The notes beneath the pieces were generated by a model. The model worked only from the letters and a program-made list of their open reading frames with translations, ran no database searches and was not told the origin of the DNA. From the NCBI GenBank assembly GCA_003049465.1, contig PYSS01000092.1, forward strand, positions 62,001 to 126,000: a DNA stretch of 64,000 bases, read 5' to 3'. How positions within the stretch are numbered: the first letter of the stretch is position 1; every line of letters starts with the position of its first letter. Origin of the DNA: Magnaporthiopsis rhizophila. Lineage: Eukaryota > Ascomycota > Sordariomycetes > Magnaporthales > Magnaporthaceae. Position numbers and translations under genes: made by a program. Below are positions 42,963 through 53,524 of this stretch, one piece after another.

Positions 42963-45900
42963 ATGCCTTCCAATCAATCGCACACCCCTTCGCCTCTGGG
43001 CCCTGGCGCCCAGGGAGCCGCCCCCACGCGTTCGCGCCAAGGGGACCCGACAACTCGGCGTTTCTCCAGGCGACCGAGTAACGAGGCTCTTTACTGGCAT
43101 CGGCGAAATCTAGAGGCTCGACGGAGAGAGCAGGTCCGCACGGACCCTGGCCAATCTTCGGGCAGCTCCGTGCCCGCGACCCCTGGTGTCAACCCCGGTG
43201 TCGCTCCCGGTCTGACACCTTGCCCAGTCCCTACCCTCCGCATCTCGAGGCACTATCGTTCGGACCCTCCTCCGTCCGATCATTCCACCCAGAGGCCACA
43301 GGCGGAGGAGGATATTCCGGCTGAGCGTGCTGGCATGGAGAACCGCAGCCAGTACGTTGATACGTTCCAAGCGGAGTCGGACATCCCAACGCCGTCCCTT
43401 CTGCCGTGGGCAACCACGCACCGCGTCCAGCCCCGTGTCGGCACGCCCTACTTCACGCCGCTGGCTGGCGCGGTAGTATACTACAACTGGAATCGCGTGC
43501 CTGACAGCACTGGCAACGTGCCTACCTACTTCATGGTTTACCCTCCCGCTCCGGCCAGCTCTGCGTTGCATTTTGCTACGACCGAGGAGAACCAGCGCCT
43601 TGCTCCCAACATACGCCTGACGGCCCCGATTGCGGCTAGCCGAGCTGGACAACCCAGCAGCGACAACGCTTACACACTCAACATCATCCCACGTCACACC
43701 CTCCAAGATCACGCAGGACAGAGCTCTTCTTCCTCCGGTGATGGAGAGGACAGTGGTGAAGAGGAGTCGAGGGAGCCTCCAGCTCATACTCTTGATGGAG
43801 CTAATGACATTGAGACTCCCGGTAGCGCCCATGATGGCGCTGTCCCCGAGGACTCGGCTGCTTACACGCTGATCGCATCCGCCCAAGATGGCGTTACCAC
43901 CTGCGTTGAGGACGCTCGGCCCTTATTCGACCCAGAGAATCCTTTCATCAGCAGCCCGCACCCTCGCATCCCACCTGCAGCCTACTTTGGGACTTTTCAG
44001 GAGAGACTGCAGTTCCTCATCGCCGCGACAGAGCCCACCAGGCTCCTGAGTGTCGAGGAGCTTTTCGAGTACTTCGCCAACGCAAACAGCTCCCGCCCTC
44101 AAGATCCTGGCGCGGCCGACGAGGCTGGAGAGCCTGGACCTGCCCTTATAGTCGCCGTCGAAGAGGCCGCGGCAACAAGCCCACCAGATGCCGAGAGTAA
44201 CACCGGAGAAGGCGAACCTGCCATTCTAGTCGCTGAGCTTCAGCCTGGCAACACTGGCCGCGCTGGAACTACCATTATATTTGCCGTCGAAGACGCTGAG
44301 AACAGTGACCTGCTCACGGGTCGAACCTTCAAAAAGTTTGAGCGATCCACGCAAGCCGGCAAGGGAACCGACAACACCCGAGCCGGCAAACAAGTCGCCA
44401 TCAACGAAGCTGCCACCGGTGACGCCGTCATTGAGCGAGCTGCCGCTGCCAAGGCCCACGTGCCTATTTCATCCAGTCAGAGCAAAGCTTCTGCAGTTTC
44501 CACTGCAGAGCCAGCAGCCGTCTCCAAGGTCCAGAAGTCCATCCCGGCGGGCAGGGGCAATGCTTCCGGAGCTGCCACTGTAGCTGGAAAGGCCAAAAAG
44601 AAATCCTCAACAGCCGCTGGGGCAGTCGTCAATACCGTCCGCAACTTTGGACGTCGCAGAGCAGCCGGCCCGGCTGACCAGGGCCGGCGGTCCAACAATT
44701 CGGCTCACGACATTGACGATGCCCATGATGCCCGCAACTCTGGACGCCGCGGAGCAGCCGGGCCAGCTGACCGGGCTAAGCATCCCAACAGCTCGGCTCC
44801 TGAGATCGGCGGCGATGGAGCGGCCGACGTGATCTACGAGCTTCGATCCGGCCACGCTCCCAGCAGCCTGAGTGACTGCACCTCATCCCATGCACAGGTC
44901 CCCTTCACCTATGACATCGACAAGGACCCTCACATCAGGATCAAGCGCCAGCAGCGGAGCGGCGCTCCTTCGGACATCCGGTCCCATATTGCTCCCGCAA
45001 ATGATCTGGGAAAGGACATGAACGGCCGCTTCGTGCGCCACAACTGGACCGAGGAGCCCGAGGAAACCAAGAACTTCCTCTCCTCGACGACCTTCCTCGG
45101 ACGCGCCATCGGCCACTGGCGTGAGAGCGTGCCCAACCTCTTTTATGGCGGCTCGAGCCTTGGCAACGGACCCGACGTGGAGAAGTTCACAGCTCTTCTG
45201 GCGAAGAAGATCGACTGCGATGTCAATCCTCAGGATCTCGCTTTGCAGACTCCGTATGTCGCACGAGACACTCCGGCGGACCCCAATGACGCTGGAAAGG
45301 CGCAGGATGCCCCGCGAGAGCGCATGTATAGCTCGTTCGAGAAGCGCAAGGAGGAACGCGCGGCCAAGCGGGCCCTCAGTGGCATGTACTACTACTCGGA
45401 GGCCGAGGTCGATGAGCTGGGTCTCGGCGCGTCCCGGCAGTCTGCGCCCAAAGTTCAGAGCTTCGAGCCCGACGTGATTTGCTATCTTCGCCCCGCGAGC
45501 AAGGAGGACGTCGGGAACATCCAGGCCATCTACAACCATGAGGTCACCCATGGCACCCAGTCCAGAGACATCCACAAGGTCACTGACACAGACATCAAAT
45601 CCACGCTCGACATGTGCAAAGCCGGGAATCTGCCCTTCATCGTCGCCATCGCCGGACTTGAGCACGACGTCCGGGAACCCAAGGGTCTGACGAAGAAGTG
45701 GCAGACGGGCGAGCCAGAGAAGGGCGAGCTGCTCGGCTTCGCCTTCCTGTCCAACTACTACGTGGGCCTCTGCGGCGCCACCGACGCGACCGGCGGCTCG
45801 TGCGTCCGCCTGACCATCATCGTCCACCCCCAGCATCGCCGCAAGTTCATCGGACATGCGCTCATGGACAAGATGATGCACCTGATATGCCCCAACTATA

Positions 45901-46154
45901 AGTACCAGGACGAGACTGCTTTCGTGGACCACGAGGGAAGCCTGGCTCACTGTGGCGTGTTTCGGCACGTCATGGTCGAAACGATGGCACAGGAAGGCGA
46001 CCAGCGGTCGCTAGATGGCTTCGCGCAGTTCCTAGGGGGCCGATTCGGATTTTCTAAGTTGTTCGAGTTGAAGCAGAGTCATGACCACCGGGGCTCGTTG
46101 TACAACCAGACGACCTGGCACCGGGAGATCCGGCCGGTCCAGCCGGCCCAGTAG
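42963..46154 (+). CDS. Large protein with C-terminal GNAT acetyltransferase domain
   Basis: I start this gene at ATG 42963 (CAACC-ATG-C), giving 1063 residues in one exon. The frame is open further upstream and ATG 42723 is in frame, but that part is Ser/Cys-rich and reads like pyrimidine-rich leader. Residues 1-830 are low complexity, with acidic stretches (GDGEDSGEEESREPP) and Ala-rich segments. Two imperfect copies of a GRR-AAGPAD-SSA-type unit lie near 555-625. From residue 838 (VICYLRPASKEDVGNIQAIY) a GNAT fold begins, similar to phosphinothricin-type acetyltransferases. VRLTIIVHPQHRRKFIGHAL (about 948-967) fits the acetyl-CoA binding motif (Q/R-x-x-G-x-G/A variant). The acceptor substrate is unknown; conservation of the long N-terminal part across fungi is untested. 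Confidence 0.86.
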   Translation: MPSNQSHTPSPLGPGAQGAAPTRSRQGDPTTRRFSRRPSNEALYWHRRNLEARRREQVRTDPGQSSGSSVPATPGVNPGVAPGLTPCPVPTLRISRHYRSDPPPSDHSTQRPQAEEDIPAERAGMENRSQYVDTFQAESDIPTPSLLPWATTHRVQPRVGTPYFTPLAGAVVYYNWNRVPDSTGNVPTYFMVYPPAPASSALHFATTEENQRLAPNIRLTAPIAASRAGQPSSDNAYTLNIIPRHTLQDHAGQSSSSSGDGEDSGEEESREPPAHTLDGANDIETPGSAHDGAVPEDSAAYTLIASAQDGVTTCVEDARPLFDPENPFISSPHPRIPPAAYFGTFQERLQFLIAATEPTRLLSVEELFEYFANANSSRPQDPGAADEAGEPGPALIVAVEEAAATSPPDAESNTGEGEPAILVAELQPGNTGRAGTTIIFAVEDAENSDLLTGRTFKKFERSTQAGKGTDNTRAGKQVAINEAATGDAVIERAAAAKAHVPISSSQSKASAVSTAEPAAVSKVQKSIPAGRGNASGAATVAGKAKKKSSTAAGAVVNTVRNFGRRRAAGPADQGRRSNNSAHDIDDAHDARNSGRRGAAGPADRAKHPNSSAPEIGGDGAADVIYELRSGHAPSSLSDCTSSHAQVPFTYDIDKDPHIRIKRQQRSGAPSDIRSHIAPANDLGKDMNGRFVRHNWTEEPEETKNFLSSTTFLGRAIGHWRESVPNLFYGGSSLGNGPDVEKFTALLAKKIDCDVNPQDLALQTPYVARDTPADPNDAGKAQDAPRERMYSSFEKRKEERAAKRALSGMYYYSEAEVDELGLGASRQSAPKVQSFEPDVICYLRPASKEDVGNIQAIYNHEVTHGTQSRDIHKVTDTDIKSTLDMCKAGNLPFIVAIAGLEHDVREPKGLTKKWQTGEPEKGELLGFAFLSNYYVGLCGATDATGGSCVRLTIIVHPQHRRKFIGHALMDKMMHLICPNYKYQDETAFVDHEGSLAHCGVFRHVMVETMAQEGDQRSLDGFAQFLGGRFGFSKLFELKQSHDHRGSLYNQTTWHREIRPVQPAQ

Positions 46155-46225
46155 GCGCCATCCCCTCCCCCTTCCCCCTAGTGTTTTTTTCGGTATTGTT
46201 TTTTTGAAGGGTTTCCTTGTTTTGT

Positions 46226-46275
<50 letters not shown>

Positions 46276-46276
46276 G

Positions 46277-46351
<75 letters not shown>

Positions 46352-47019
46352 TGCGTTGTTTTAGTTCTTGTTTTTCTTTTTGTTAGAAATAAAAATCATG
46401 ATAAAAACACATATTTTGTGCTCCGTAACAGTGACTGGCGCTGGGTAGGCGTCCTCTGTCCTTCCGGAAAGTGACTCGTATGCTCGAATGGGGTCCGGAA
46501 GAAGTATTGGCTAACACTTTTGATGCCAGGGCCAGCCAAGACGGGTCATCGCGGGCATTGTTAATTACCTGTTTGACACATGGCCCAAACAAGTTTCTTC
46601 GATATCAAAGGGCCGCAGGGGTGACCGCGGCAATCTAGGTTCATGGCGACGACATGGGCAGCAAGACCCGGGTGGTGGGGTGGGATGGAGCTTATAGGCG
46701 GGGTACTGTAGGTGCTGGCGATAGGCAAGCCGGTGTATCGACATCTCGTAGATTTGGTGAGGGGTACTCGGGCGGGCTGTTTTACCGTACAGGACCGGCC
46801 GGACAAGGCAGCACTTCTGCCGATGTTTGAATCGGGTAATGATACCGAAACAAGTCCGTAGATTTGTGAGAGGACCGCGAGCCAGGGACAGGGAATAGGT
46901 CTTGAACTCCTCTTCACAGAGACGCCCAAACAGCTTTCCTTTTGAAAAAAAAAAGAGAATAGACACACCAAAGAGACGCAAGGCACAAACCAGAAGAACG
47001 GAAGAAGCAAAACAGAAAA
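46155..47019. other. Intergenic region with homopolymer block
   Basis: The 865 bases between the GNAT gene stop and the S-formylglutathione hydrolase start contain an A40-G6-T30-A40 block. The rest is the promoter and leader of the hydrolase, where no clear regulatory site was recognised. Confidence 0.6.
46233..46348. repeat. Homopolymer block A40-G6-T30-A40
   Basis: Runs of 40 A, 6 G, 30 T and 40 A follow directly, 79 bases after the stop codon of the GNAT gene. The T and A runs are self-complementary. The pattern resembles the block at 19849-19946 and may be an assembly artefact. Confidence 0.95.
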
Positions 47020-48251
47020 ATGGCCTTCACCGTCAAGGCAACCATCGCCTCCTTCGGCGGCCGGCTCTACAAGCTCCTGCACAAGTCGCCCACGACGGGC
47101 ACTGAGATGGCGGTGCACCTCTACGTCCCGCCGCAGTCAATCCGGGACGGCAAGAAGGTACCTCTGCTGATGTACCTGTCTGGCCTGACGTGCTCGCCCG
47201 ACAACTGCGCTGAGAAGGGCTTCCTCCAGCACGGGGCCGCCCGCGCGGGCGTCGCTATCGCGTACCCGGACACGTCCCCACGGGGGCTCAACCTCCCCGG
47301 GGAGGACGACGACTGGGACTTTGGCTCGGCTGCGTCCTTCTACATCGACTCGACGCAGGAGCCCTACGCCAAAAACTACAAGATGGAGACGTACCTGACG
47401 GCCGAGCTGCCGGACCTGCTGTACGGGAGCGAGCAGGGGACAAAATGGCTCGACAGGTCAAAGGGCCTGAGCATCACGGGCCACTCGATGGGTGGGCACG
47501 GAGCCCTGACGCTTTACCTCAAGCACCCCGGAATGTACCGCAGCGTCAGCGCGTTTGCGCCCATCGCAAACCCGACCCAGTGTCCCTGGGGTCAGAAGGC
47601 GTTTGCGGGATACCTGGGAGCTGACAAGAAGGAGGAGGAGTGGAAGAAGCATGATGCTACGGAGCTGGTGAAGGGGTGGAAGGGCGGGGATCTGAAGATG
47701 CTTATTGACGTGGTGAGTTTTGTTCTGTTTCCTTCCTCGCTTCTTCTTCTTCTTCTTCTTCTTCTTTTTCTTTTTCTTCTTCTTCTTCTTCTTTTTCTTC
47801 TTCTTCTTCTTCTTCTTTTTCTTCTTCTTCTTCTTCTTCTTTTTCTTCTTCTTCTTCTTCCTCCCGCGGACGACCGACGATTAACGATGGCTTGGAAAAT
47901 CGCGTCAGGGCACCGGAGACAACTTTTACAAACAGAAGCAGCTCCTCCCCGAGAACTTTGAGCAGGCCGTCAAGGAGGCCGGGCTTACCGGGCTAAGCCT
48001 AAGGTACCAGGAGGTAAGGATACAAAAAGAACCATCTACTTGATCACTTTGACCTCGTGGCCATGCCATGCTGACTGACGGCTCTGGAACAACTAGGACT
48101 ACGACCACTCCTACTACTTTATGGCCTGTAAGTGTCTCCCTGGGCTTATCTCGAGCTTCTCGTTCCAGTTCGCTAACCATACCATCTCCCGACGCAAACA
48201 GCCTTCAGCGACGACCACGTCAACCACGCCGCCAAGTACCTAGACGTCTAA
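47020..48251 (+). CDS. S-formylglutathione hydrolase (esterase D family)
   Basis: This cytosolic serine hydrolase converts S-formylglutathione to glutathione and formate, the last step of glutathione-dependent formaldehyde detoxification. Four exons, 47020-47712, 47909-48013, 48097-48127 and 48202-48251, give 292 residues, slightly longer than human ESD (282). Family blocks are MYLSGLTCSPDNCAEKGFLQ and DTSPRGLN. The nucleophile elbow is GHSMGGHGAL with Ser156; Asp235 in GTGDNFY and His270 in DYDHSYYF complete the triad by comparison with ESD. Phases fit. Intron 1 (196 nt) is largely a CTT microsatellite. The end FSDDHVNHAAKYL is typical. Formaldehyde is the known physiological substrate source of the family; no regulatory signal was identified. 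Confidence 0.96.
47741..47861 (+). repeat. (CTT)n microsatellite in intron 1
   Basis: About 120 bases of CTT/TTC units interrupted by TTT every 24 bases over much of its length, giving a higher-order period. It fills most of intron 1 of the S-formylglutathione hydrolase gene. Confidence 0.95.
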
Positions 48252-48958
48252 GCGGCCCCTTCCGTCGAGAGAGAGAGAGAGCGCTACACAGGCGTCCGAT
48301 GGTTTGGCCTGCCGTCGAAACCCCCGGAGGCGAGAAGCGAGAAGAGGATTCCGCTGCCGCTAGCAAGAAGGGAACCAAACGATCAGACAAGCGGAATACA
48401 TACATACAAGCATGCGTCTGCTGAAACACAACAGCCAGGAGCGTAACCAGCCTCTTCTCTTCCAGCCGGGGAATCAGCTACCTTGTGTGAATAATACTAC
48501 TATGGACAAAGAAACCTGCGTTTTGTTTCCGTGAAAAGCCAAAGCTAGCTGCTGGTAGTTAAGAGAGACTACAATCATCGTTGTCCAAAAAAAGGCCCGT
48601 AGAGCTGTCCATTCCGGTATCCAGAGAAGAAAAAATAAGAAGAGAATAAAGCGTACAAGTGATATGGGGGGACAGGAGTTTGAAGAAGCATCCACCTCTT
48701 TAAAACACACATACAAGTAAAAACAAGCGTCAGCCACCTTCCTATTTGTCAAACATATCGTCTTGTTGTTTCGTTTGCTTCGTGCAACCAACTTCCATCC
48801 GTCGTCGCCTTGTTCCTATCCACAATCCTTCATAAACCTCGTCGAACACGTCAAAAGAGGGGAAGAGAGGCGCCAAAGAAGCAGAAAGAGAAAAACCAAA
48901 GATAGTCTCCGCTCCGAGAATCAAACATGTACTCTCCAGCAAACACCCACCTCACCCC
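48252..48958. other. Convergent 3' intergenic region
   Basis: The 700 bases between the hydrolase and AFI1 stop codons are AT-rich 3' flanks. No gene is seen. Confidence 0.6.
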
Positions 48959-51702
48959 TCAGCTCACCCGCTTCTCAACAACACCGGGCGCTGCAAAGCC
49001 CTCCTTCTCAAGCTTGGCTCGCATCTCGAGCTCGGCCTCGCGGCGGATGCGCGTGTAGGCGAGCCTCTCGAACCGCGTCAGACCCCTCCACCAGTGCCTG
49101 CCGGCCTCGTGCTCACTTATGCGGTCCAGCAGGTCGGCCGTCCGGAGGCGGACGTCGCGGTCCTTGTGGAACAGGCCCAGGGCCAGGTAGAAGAGCCCCG
49201 CATGCGACTCGGGCGCCACGGTGAGCAGGAGGCTGATCTCGTCGTACGAGTGCACGTGGCGGGAGAAGGCCAAGTAGACCTCGCGGCTCTGGGCCGGCGT
49301 CATGCGCTGCGTGCGGAGCCGGTCGTGCATGTGGTGTAGGTCCAGGCCCTTGAGCGGCCTGACGGCGTACATTTGCGCCGTGTCCTGTACGGAGGAAGCA
49401 ATGTTAGCAAGTATGAACATATACAAAACAGCTGAGATATTAAGAAGAGACGGAGGAAGACCAGCCTGAATAAAGTTGTAGTAGCTCCTCGTGTTTCTCC
49501 ACCCCTCTATCCTCGTCACGTTGCCCGCCAGCTCACGCAGCTTGGCGTTTTCGTCGGCCCAGACGTATCCGTGGCCGCCAACGGGTGTTTGCGGTGGCGC
49601 GCCGTTACCGTCGCCCGCAGCGCCGCCATCGGCGTCGCCGCTGCCGAGCAGCAGGGCGCTGGCGCCGTAGACGCTCTCCTCGAACGAGGCGGCAACGCGC
49701 GTGAACTTCACCACCCAGTCGCGCCACTTGGCGCGTATGACGCGCTCGCCCGCCCGCGCCGCGATGCTGCGTAAGATGTCCGCCATGAAGGCCATATCGC
49801 CCGTCAGGTCCGCGTTGGCCGCCGCGCCCGCCGCGCCCCCGGAGCCGGGCGTGACGAACTGCGCATAGCTCGGGTTCTGCTGCCGGAAGTAGACGAGCCC
49901 CTCCGTCATGGGCGCGTCCTCAATGCGACTGCTGATCTTGATGCGGCCCGTGGGCAGGTCGCACAGCACGTCCCACCACTCCGGGTGCAGGTCGAACGTC
50001 GGGTTCGTCACGCCCGCGATGAAGCCGGGCACGTTGAGGAGGTCGTCGATCTTGGACAGGTCCGTGTAGGGGAAGGCGAAGCGGGTGAAGCTGCGCAGGA
50101 CCCCGCCCGAGGCCAAAGCACAGGCCGCTAGCACGGCCTCCGCTACCTCTCCCGACGGCATCTTGTGCCCGATGAAGACGACGCGTTTCTGGGTCAGCAG
50201 GGCGTTGACGAGCACGATGATGGGGTGGGTGTTGGGCCCGTTGGTGGTCAGGTGCGGGTGGGCGCGGAAGGGTTGGGGGCTCTTGGCGTGCGGCTCCGAG
50301 AAGTTCTGGATCAGCTTGATGAGCGAGAAGTCGCCCACGGTCTCGGGCATGACGGCCACAGGCACCTTGATGGGGATCGGGATGCCCTTGTAGACCACCT
50401 TGCTCTCGAACTCGTGCGTGTCGCGCGGCACCGAGTACGTCGACTGGCCCTCGAAGTGCGCCTTGGTCCCTGCTCTAGAGATGCCTGGACGCTTCGTGCT
50501 GGCGTCGGACGGCTGGTCCGCCTTCTCGTCCTGGTCCTCGGCGATCCTCATCCGGATCATCTCCTCGAACTTTTCCACAAACAGATCCTTGTTGTCGCTT
50601 GCCTGCAGCAGATGCCTTTCCAGTAGGCTCAGCTTGGGCATGAGTGACAGATCCATGGCGTTTACCGCATCGTACAACATAGCTATCGTCTCGGGGACGG
50701 GCGCCTTGAAGTATTCCTCGAGTGCCAGAAGTAAAAGGGGCTATACAGCACGACGGATTCAGATTTAGCTTCAGGAGGTCCGAGTTTTGAGGACAACGAT
50801 GAGCAGTGGCAGCAGTTACCAACCTTGTATATGTGCAGAAATGGATGCCTTGTGCATATCGCCATTGCTTTTACAATGGAGCCGCGCTTGGCATTCGAGT
50901 CCAACTTGGTGTAGACGAGGTTCAGCACGTATATCAGCGGCGGGCCCTCGTCACAGTCAGGCTCGCTGTCTGTCGAGGCGTCGTCGTCCCAGTCGTCCTG
51001 CTCCGCGCCGTCGTCCTCGACATCCTCGCCCTCGGCGACAGGGAGACCAGCGGCCCTGTCGCGGCGCCTTTGCCGGCGCCTTTTGCGGGCCTCGATGGCC
51101 TGGCGCTCCTGGTCTTCCTCCTCCTCGGTCTGGTCCTTGTGGAGGAAGAAGATGGTCCAGTCCTGGTTGCGGCAGTGGGCGCCGTCGGGCAGCATCAGCT
51201 CTGCCAGCATGTTCTCGTCGCCGGTGATGGCGACGGGGTACTGGTGCTCCATCACGGAGCCGCGGTCGATATCGAACTCGGCGACCAGGATGTACTCGAC
51301 ATGGCTGTCGGTGGCGCCGCGCGGGTACTGGGAGCGTAGCTTGCGCGAAGGGTGTGCGTCGGGGTTGTAGCGGCGGGGCCCGTCGGTGGCGGACAGGGAC
51401 GAGTGCTGGGAGGAGACGCCGGTGGCGGTGGAGGGGGACTTGCTCTTGGAGCTCGGGTTGGAGGTGCGGTCGGTCAGTTCCGACATGATGGCGGTCTGGG
51501 GCGGCTGGGGCGAGCGCGAGGGGCGTGACATTTGCGATATTTGCGAGGCGGAGCGTGACGAGGGCGGAAAGGACGAGAGCGAGGCTCTCCTGGTGTGCAG
51601 CGACGCGTTCACGGCGGCGACGCCATTGGGGATGATGCTGGCGTGCGGGTTGGCGGTGCTGCTGCTGGTGCTGCTGGCGCTGGCGACTCGGGCGGAGGCC
51701 AT
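48959..51702 (-). CDS. AFI1: AFI1-like protein (Arf3-interacting, DENN/SPA domain)
   Basis: Yeast Afi1 binds Arf3 and supports polarity at the plasma membrane; fungal relatives join an N-terminal Afi1 docking domain to a DENN-type stabilisation-of-polarity-axis domain. Exon 1 is 51702-50824, exon 2 begins at 50740 after an 83-nt intron. Disordered Ser-rich residues 1-130 precede HVEYILVAEFDIDRGSVMEH and QDWTIFFLHKD, then a long acidic linker (about 200-250) and NLVYTKLDSNAKRGSIVKAM. Exon 2 holds PLLLLALEEYF, IIVLVNALLTQKRVVFIGHK, GGVLRSFTRFAFPYTDLSKI and GFIAGVTNPTF. A further intron at 49385-49465 is likely; it has a GC donor and is in frame. Length is 859 residues if spliced, 886 if retained. 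The protein ends FAAPGVVEKRVS. Confidence 0.9.
49385..49465 (-). other. Probable 81-nt GC-AG intron in AFI1
   Basis: Sense reading gives CAG|GCTGGT at the donor, TGCTAACA as a strong branch site and GTACAG at the acceptor. Splicing joins YYNFIQ to DTAQMYAV, whereas retention inserts 27 hydrophobic residues unlike the family. No GT donor keeps the frame. Confidence 0.65.
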
Positions 51703-53524
51703 TGGTCGTTCGGCGCCAATTGCCGGCGTCGCCTGGTGTTAAGCTCGGTCGCAAGGCCAAGGACAACGCCAAAGACAAGGCCGAAGTATGCAGGGTGCGT
51801 CCGAGGGGCCTGCCGCCCAGCCGATGGTCAAACAGGGAATAACGGATGTGCCGTTGCGTTTTGCCAGGTGGCCACCTCAACTACCCCTCGGGCTGGAGCG
51901 AGGGCCAAAGCGCGAGGCTGATCGGGCAGGAGGAGGAGGTGGGTTCAGGAGAAGCCAGGGCGGGCCAGCACCTAGGTAGTAGCCAGAGGGCTTGCCCCTT
52001 TTTGAGCGGATCGCCCCGAGCGTCTATGTACTGATCACGCAGCCCGAGCGAGCGGCGGTCATCCAATGGCCGGTCCTGACGGTAAGCACCTAGGTAGAGG
52101 ACAGTGGCCGGGGATGGTGATAGAGTTGGGGGCGGGCGAAGGGGAGTGGGAAGGGATCCGAGATCCGAGATCCAGGGAAGTGTCTGCAGAGCGAGAGGTA
52201 GGCGCTTGGCGTTTTCTGGCTGAAGAGAAGCCGCCGCTAGTTGCTAGTAGCTGTGCTGCACTGCAACTGCAACGGAAGGGCGGGCGGGTGCGCAGGTCAC
52301 CAGCAGCCAAGCAGATTAACAACCAGGGACCAGGCAGGTCCAAAGCGTCGGGACGGCGGTGCCTTGGGCGAGACGTTTATGGTCTTTGGGGATGGATTCG
52401 ATAGCGGCTGAATACGGCTAGCAGCCAATTGACGTCTCACTGCCGCAGCGCTCCAGGTCTTGAAGCTGCACGGGGCGGGTACTCGCAGGCACGGGCCTGG
52501 ATTTACAGGGGCCCCTGAATGCTGACAGAGACCTGCCGTCCCTCTTCCCTTTTCAATTGCCATGCTCGATAGTCACGCAGTTGGCCATCCCATCCATGTG
52601 TGTAACCTTAAAGAGAGCCAGACACCCCGAGATAATGAGGCCAGCATTGACCCAGCACGCCCTCTCCGAGTGCGCTCATCCACTCGCAGCGGTCAGGCAC
52701 ATCAATCCCCTCCACTCAGCTGCCTCCCGCCCGATGCGCTCTCCGAGTGCCCCGACGTTGCGTTGGAACCGGGGCCAGTGCACGGGACTCTTGCGGCCCG
52801 AGACTCCAACACCCGACCATCAAAGACCCCTTTTTTCTAGCCCCTCGTGCCGTGTGCTTGGCGTCTTTTGTTCATGTTTCCCTTGGGAAATAAGCCGAAT
52901 TCACCGATGAGAGAGCGCTGGAGCAGGCTGTAGATGAAACGCGAGTGAGCCGTTGCGCATTCTTCCAGATCCAGCGTGCATGGTGCCTCCCCCAAATTCA
53001 ACTCGCGTGCCCCTTGACAGATGTGAGGGGGCACAGGGGCAAGCAACAGTTAGTTCCCTTTGCGGCCATCCTCGTGCTGTTTGGCGCCAGACCGACTTGC
53101 ACACCCCTGCGCAAGTGGACCGCACCCCGCCTTCGTTGGTATCCAACCACACGCCACGAACCCCAGCCACAGGCACAATCTTATCTCTTAGTCGCACAAG
53201 CCCCACTCGTCGGTCGTGGTTGTCTGGTCAATGTTTACTTTCCAAGGGCATCCGAGATCTCGTTCCCCCTGGCTGGGCATGATCTCATCAGCTAGTCGGG
53301 CAGCAGAGCATCAGTCCAGCACAGATAATTTCGCGACGAAAGCAAGCATCCTTTCCCAGCCGAATCACGCTTAGACAGTCTTCTGACTTGTATTTTTCCC
53401 TCGCGAAATTGCCGCCGCCGAACTGCGTCGCGAGCGCCTTCAGACGCCGCCTGCGGTTAAATCACCGCCTGCACATCCCTACCTACTACACCTAGGCCAA
53501 GAACAGATCCCTCCACCGTCAAAC
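51703..53524. other. Divergent intergenic region, AFI1 / myosin light chain
   Basis: 1.8 kb holding both promoters. Short frames on both strands lack motifs. No further feature is supported. Confidence 0.55.

Noticed and set aside
47713..47961. Read-through of the S-formylglutathione hydrolase frame into a Leu/Phe repeat tail
   Set aside because: This is intron 1; splicing restores GTGDNFY and DYDHSYYF, which contain the catalytic Asp and His.
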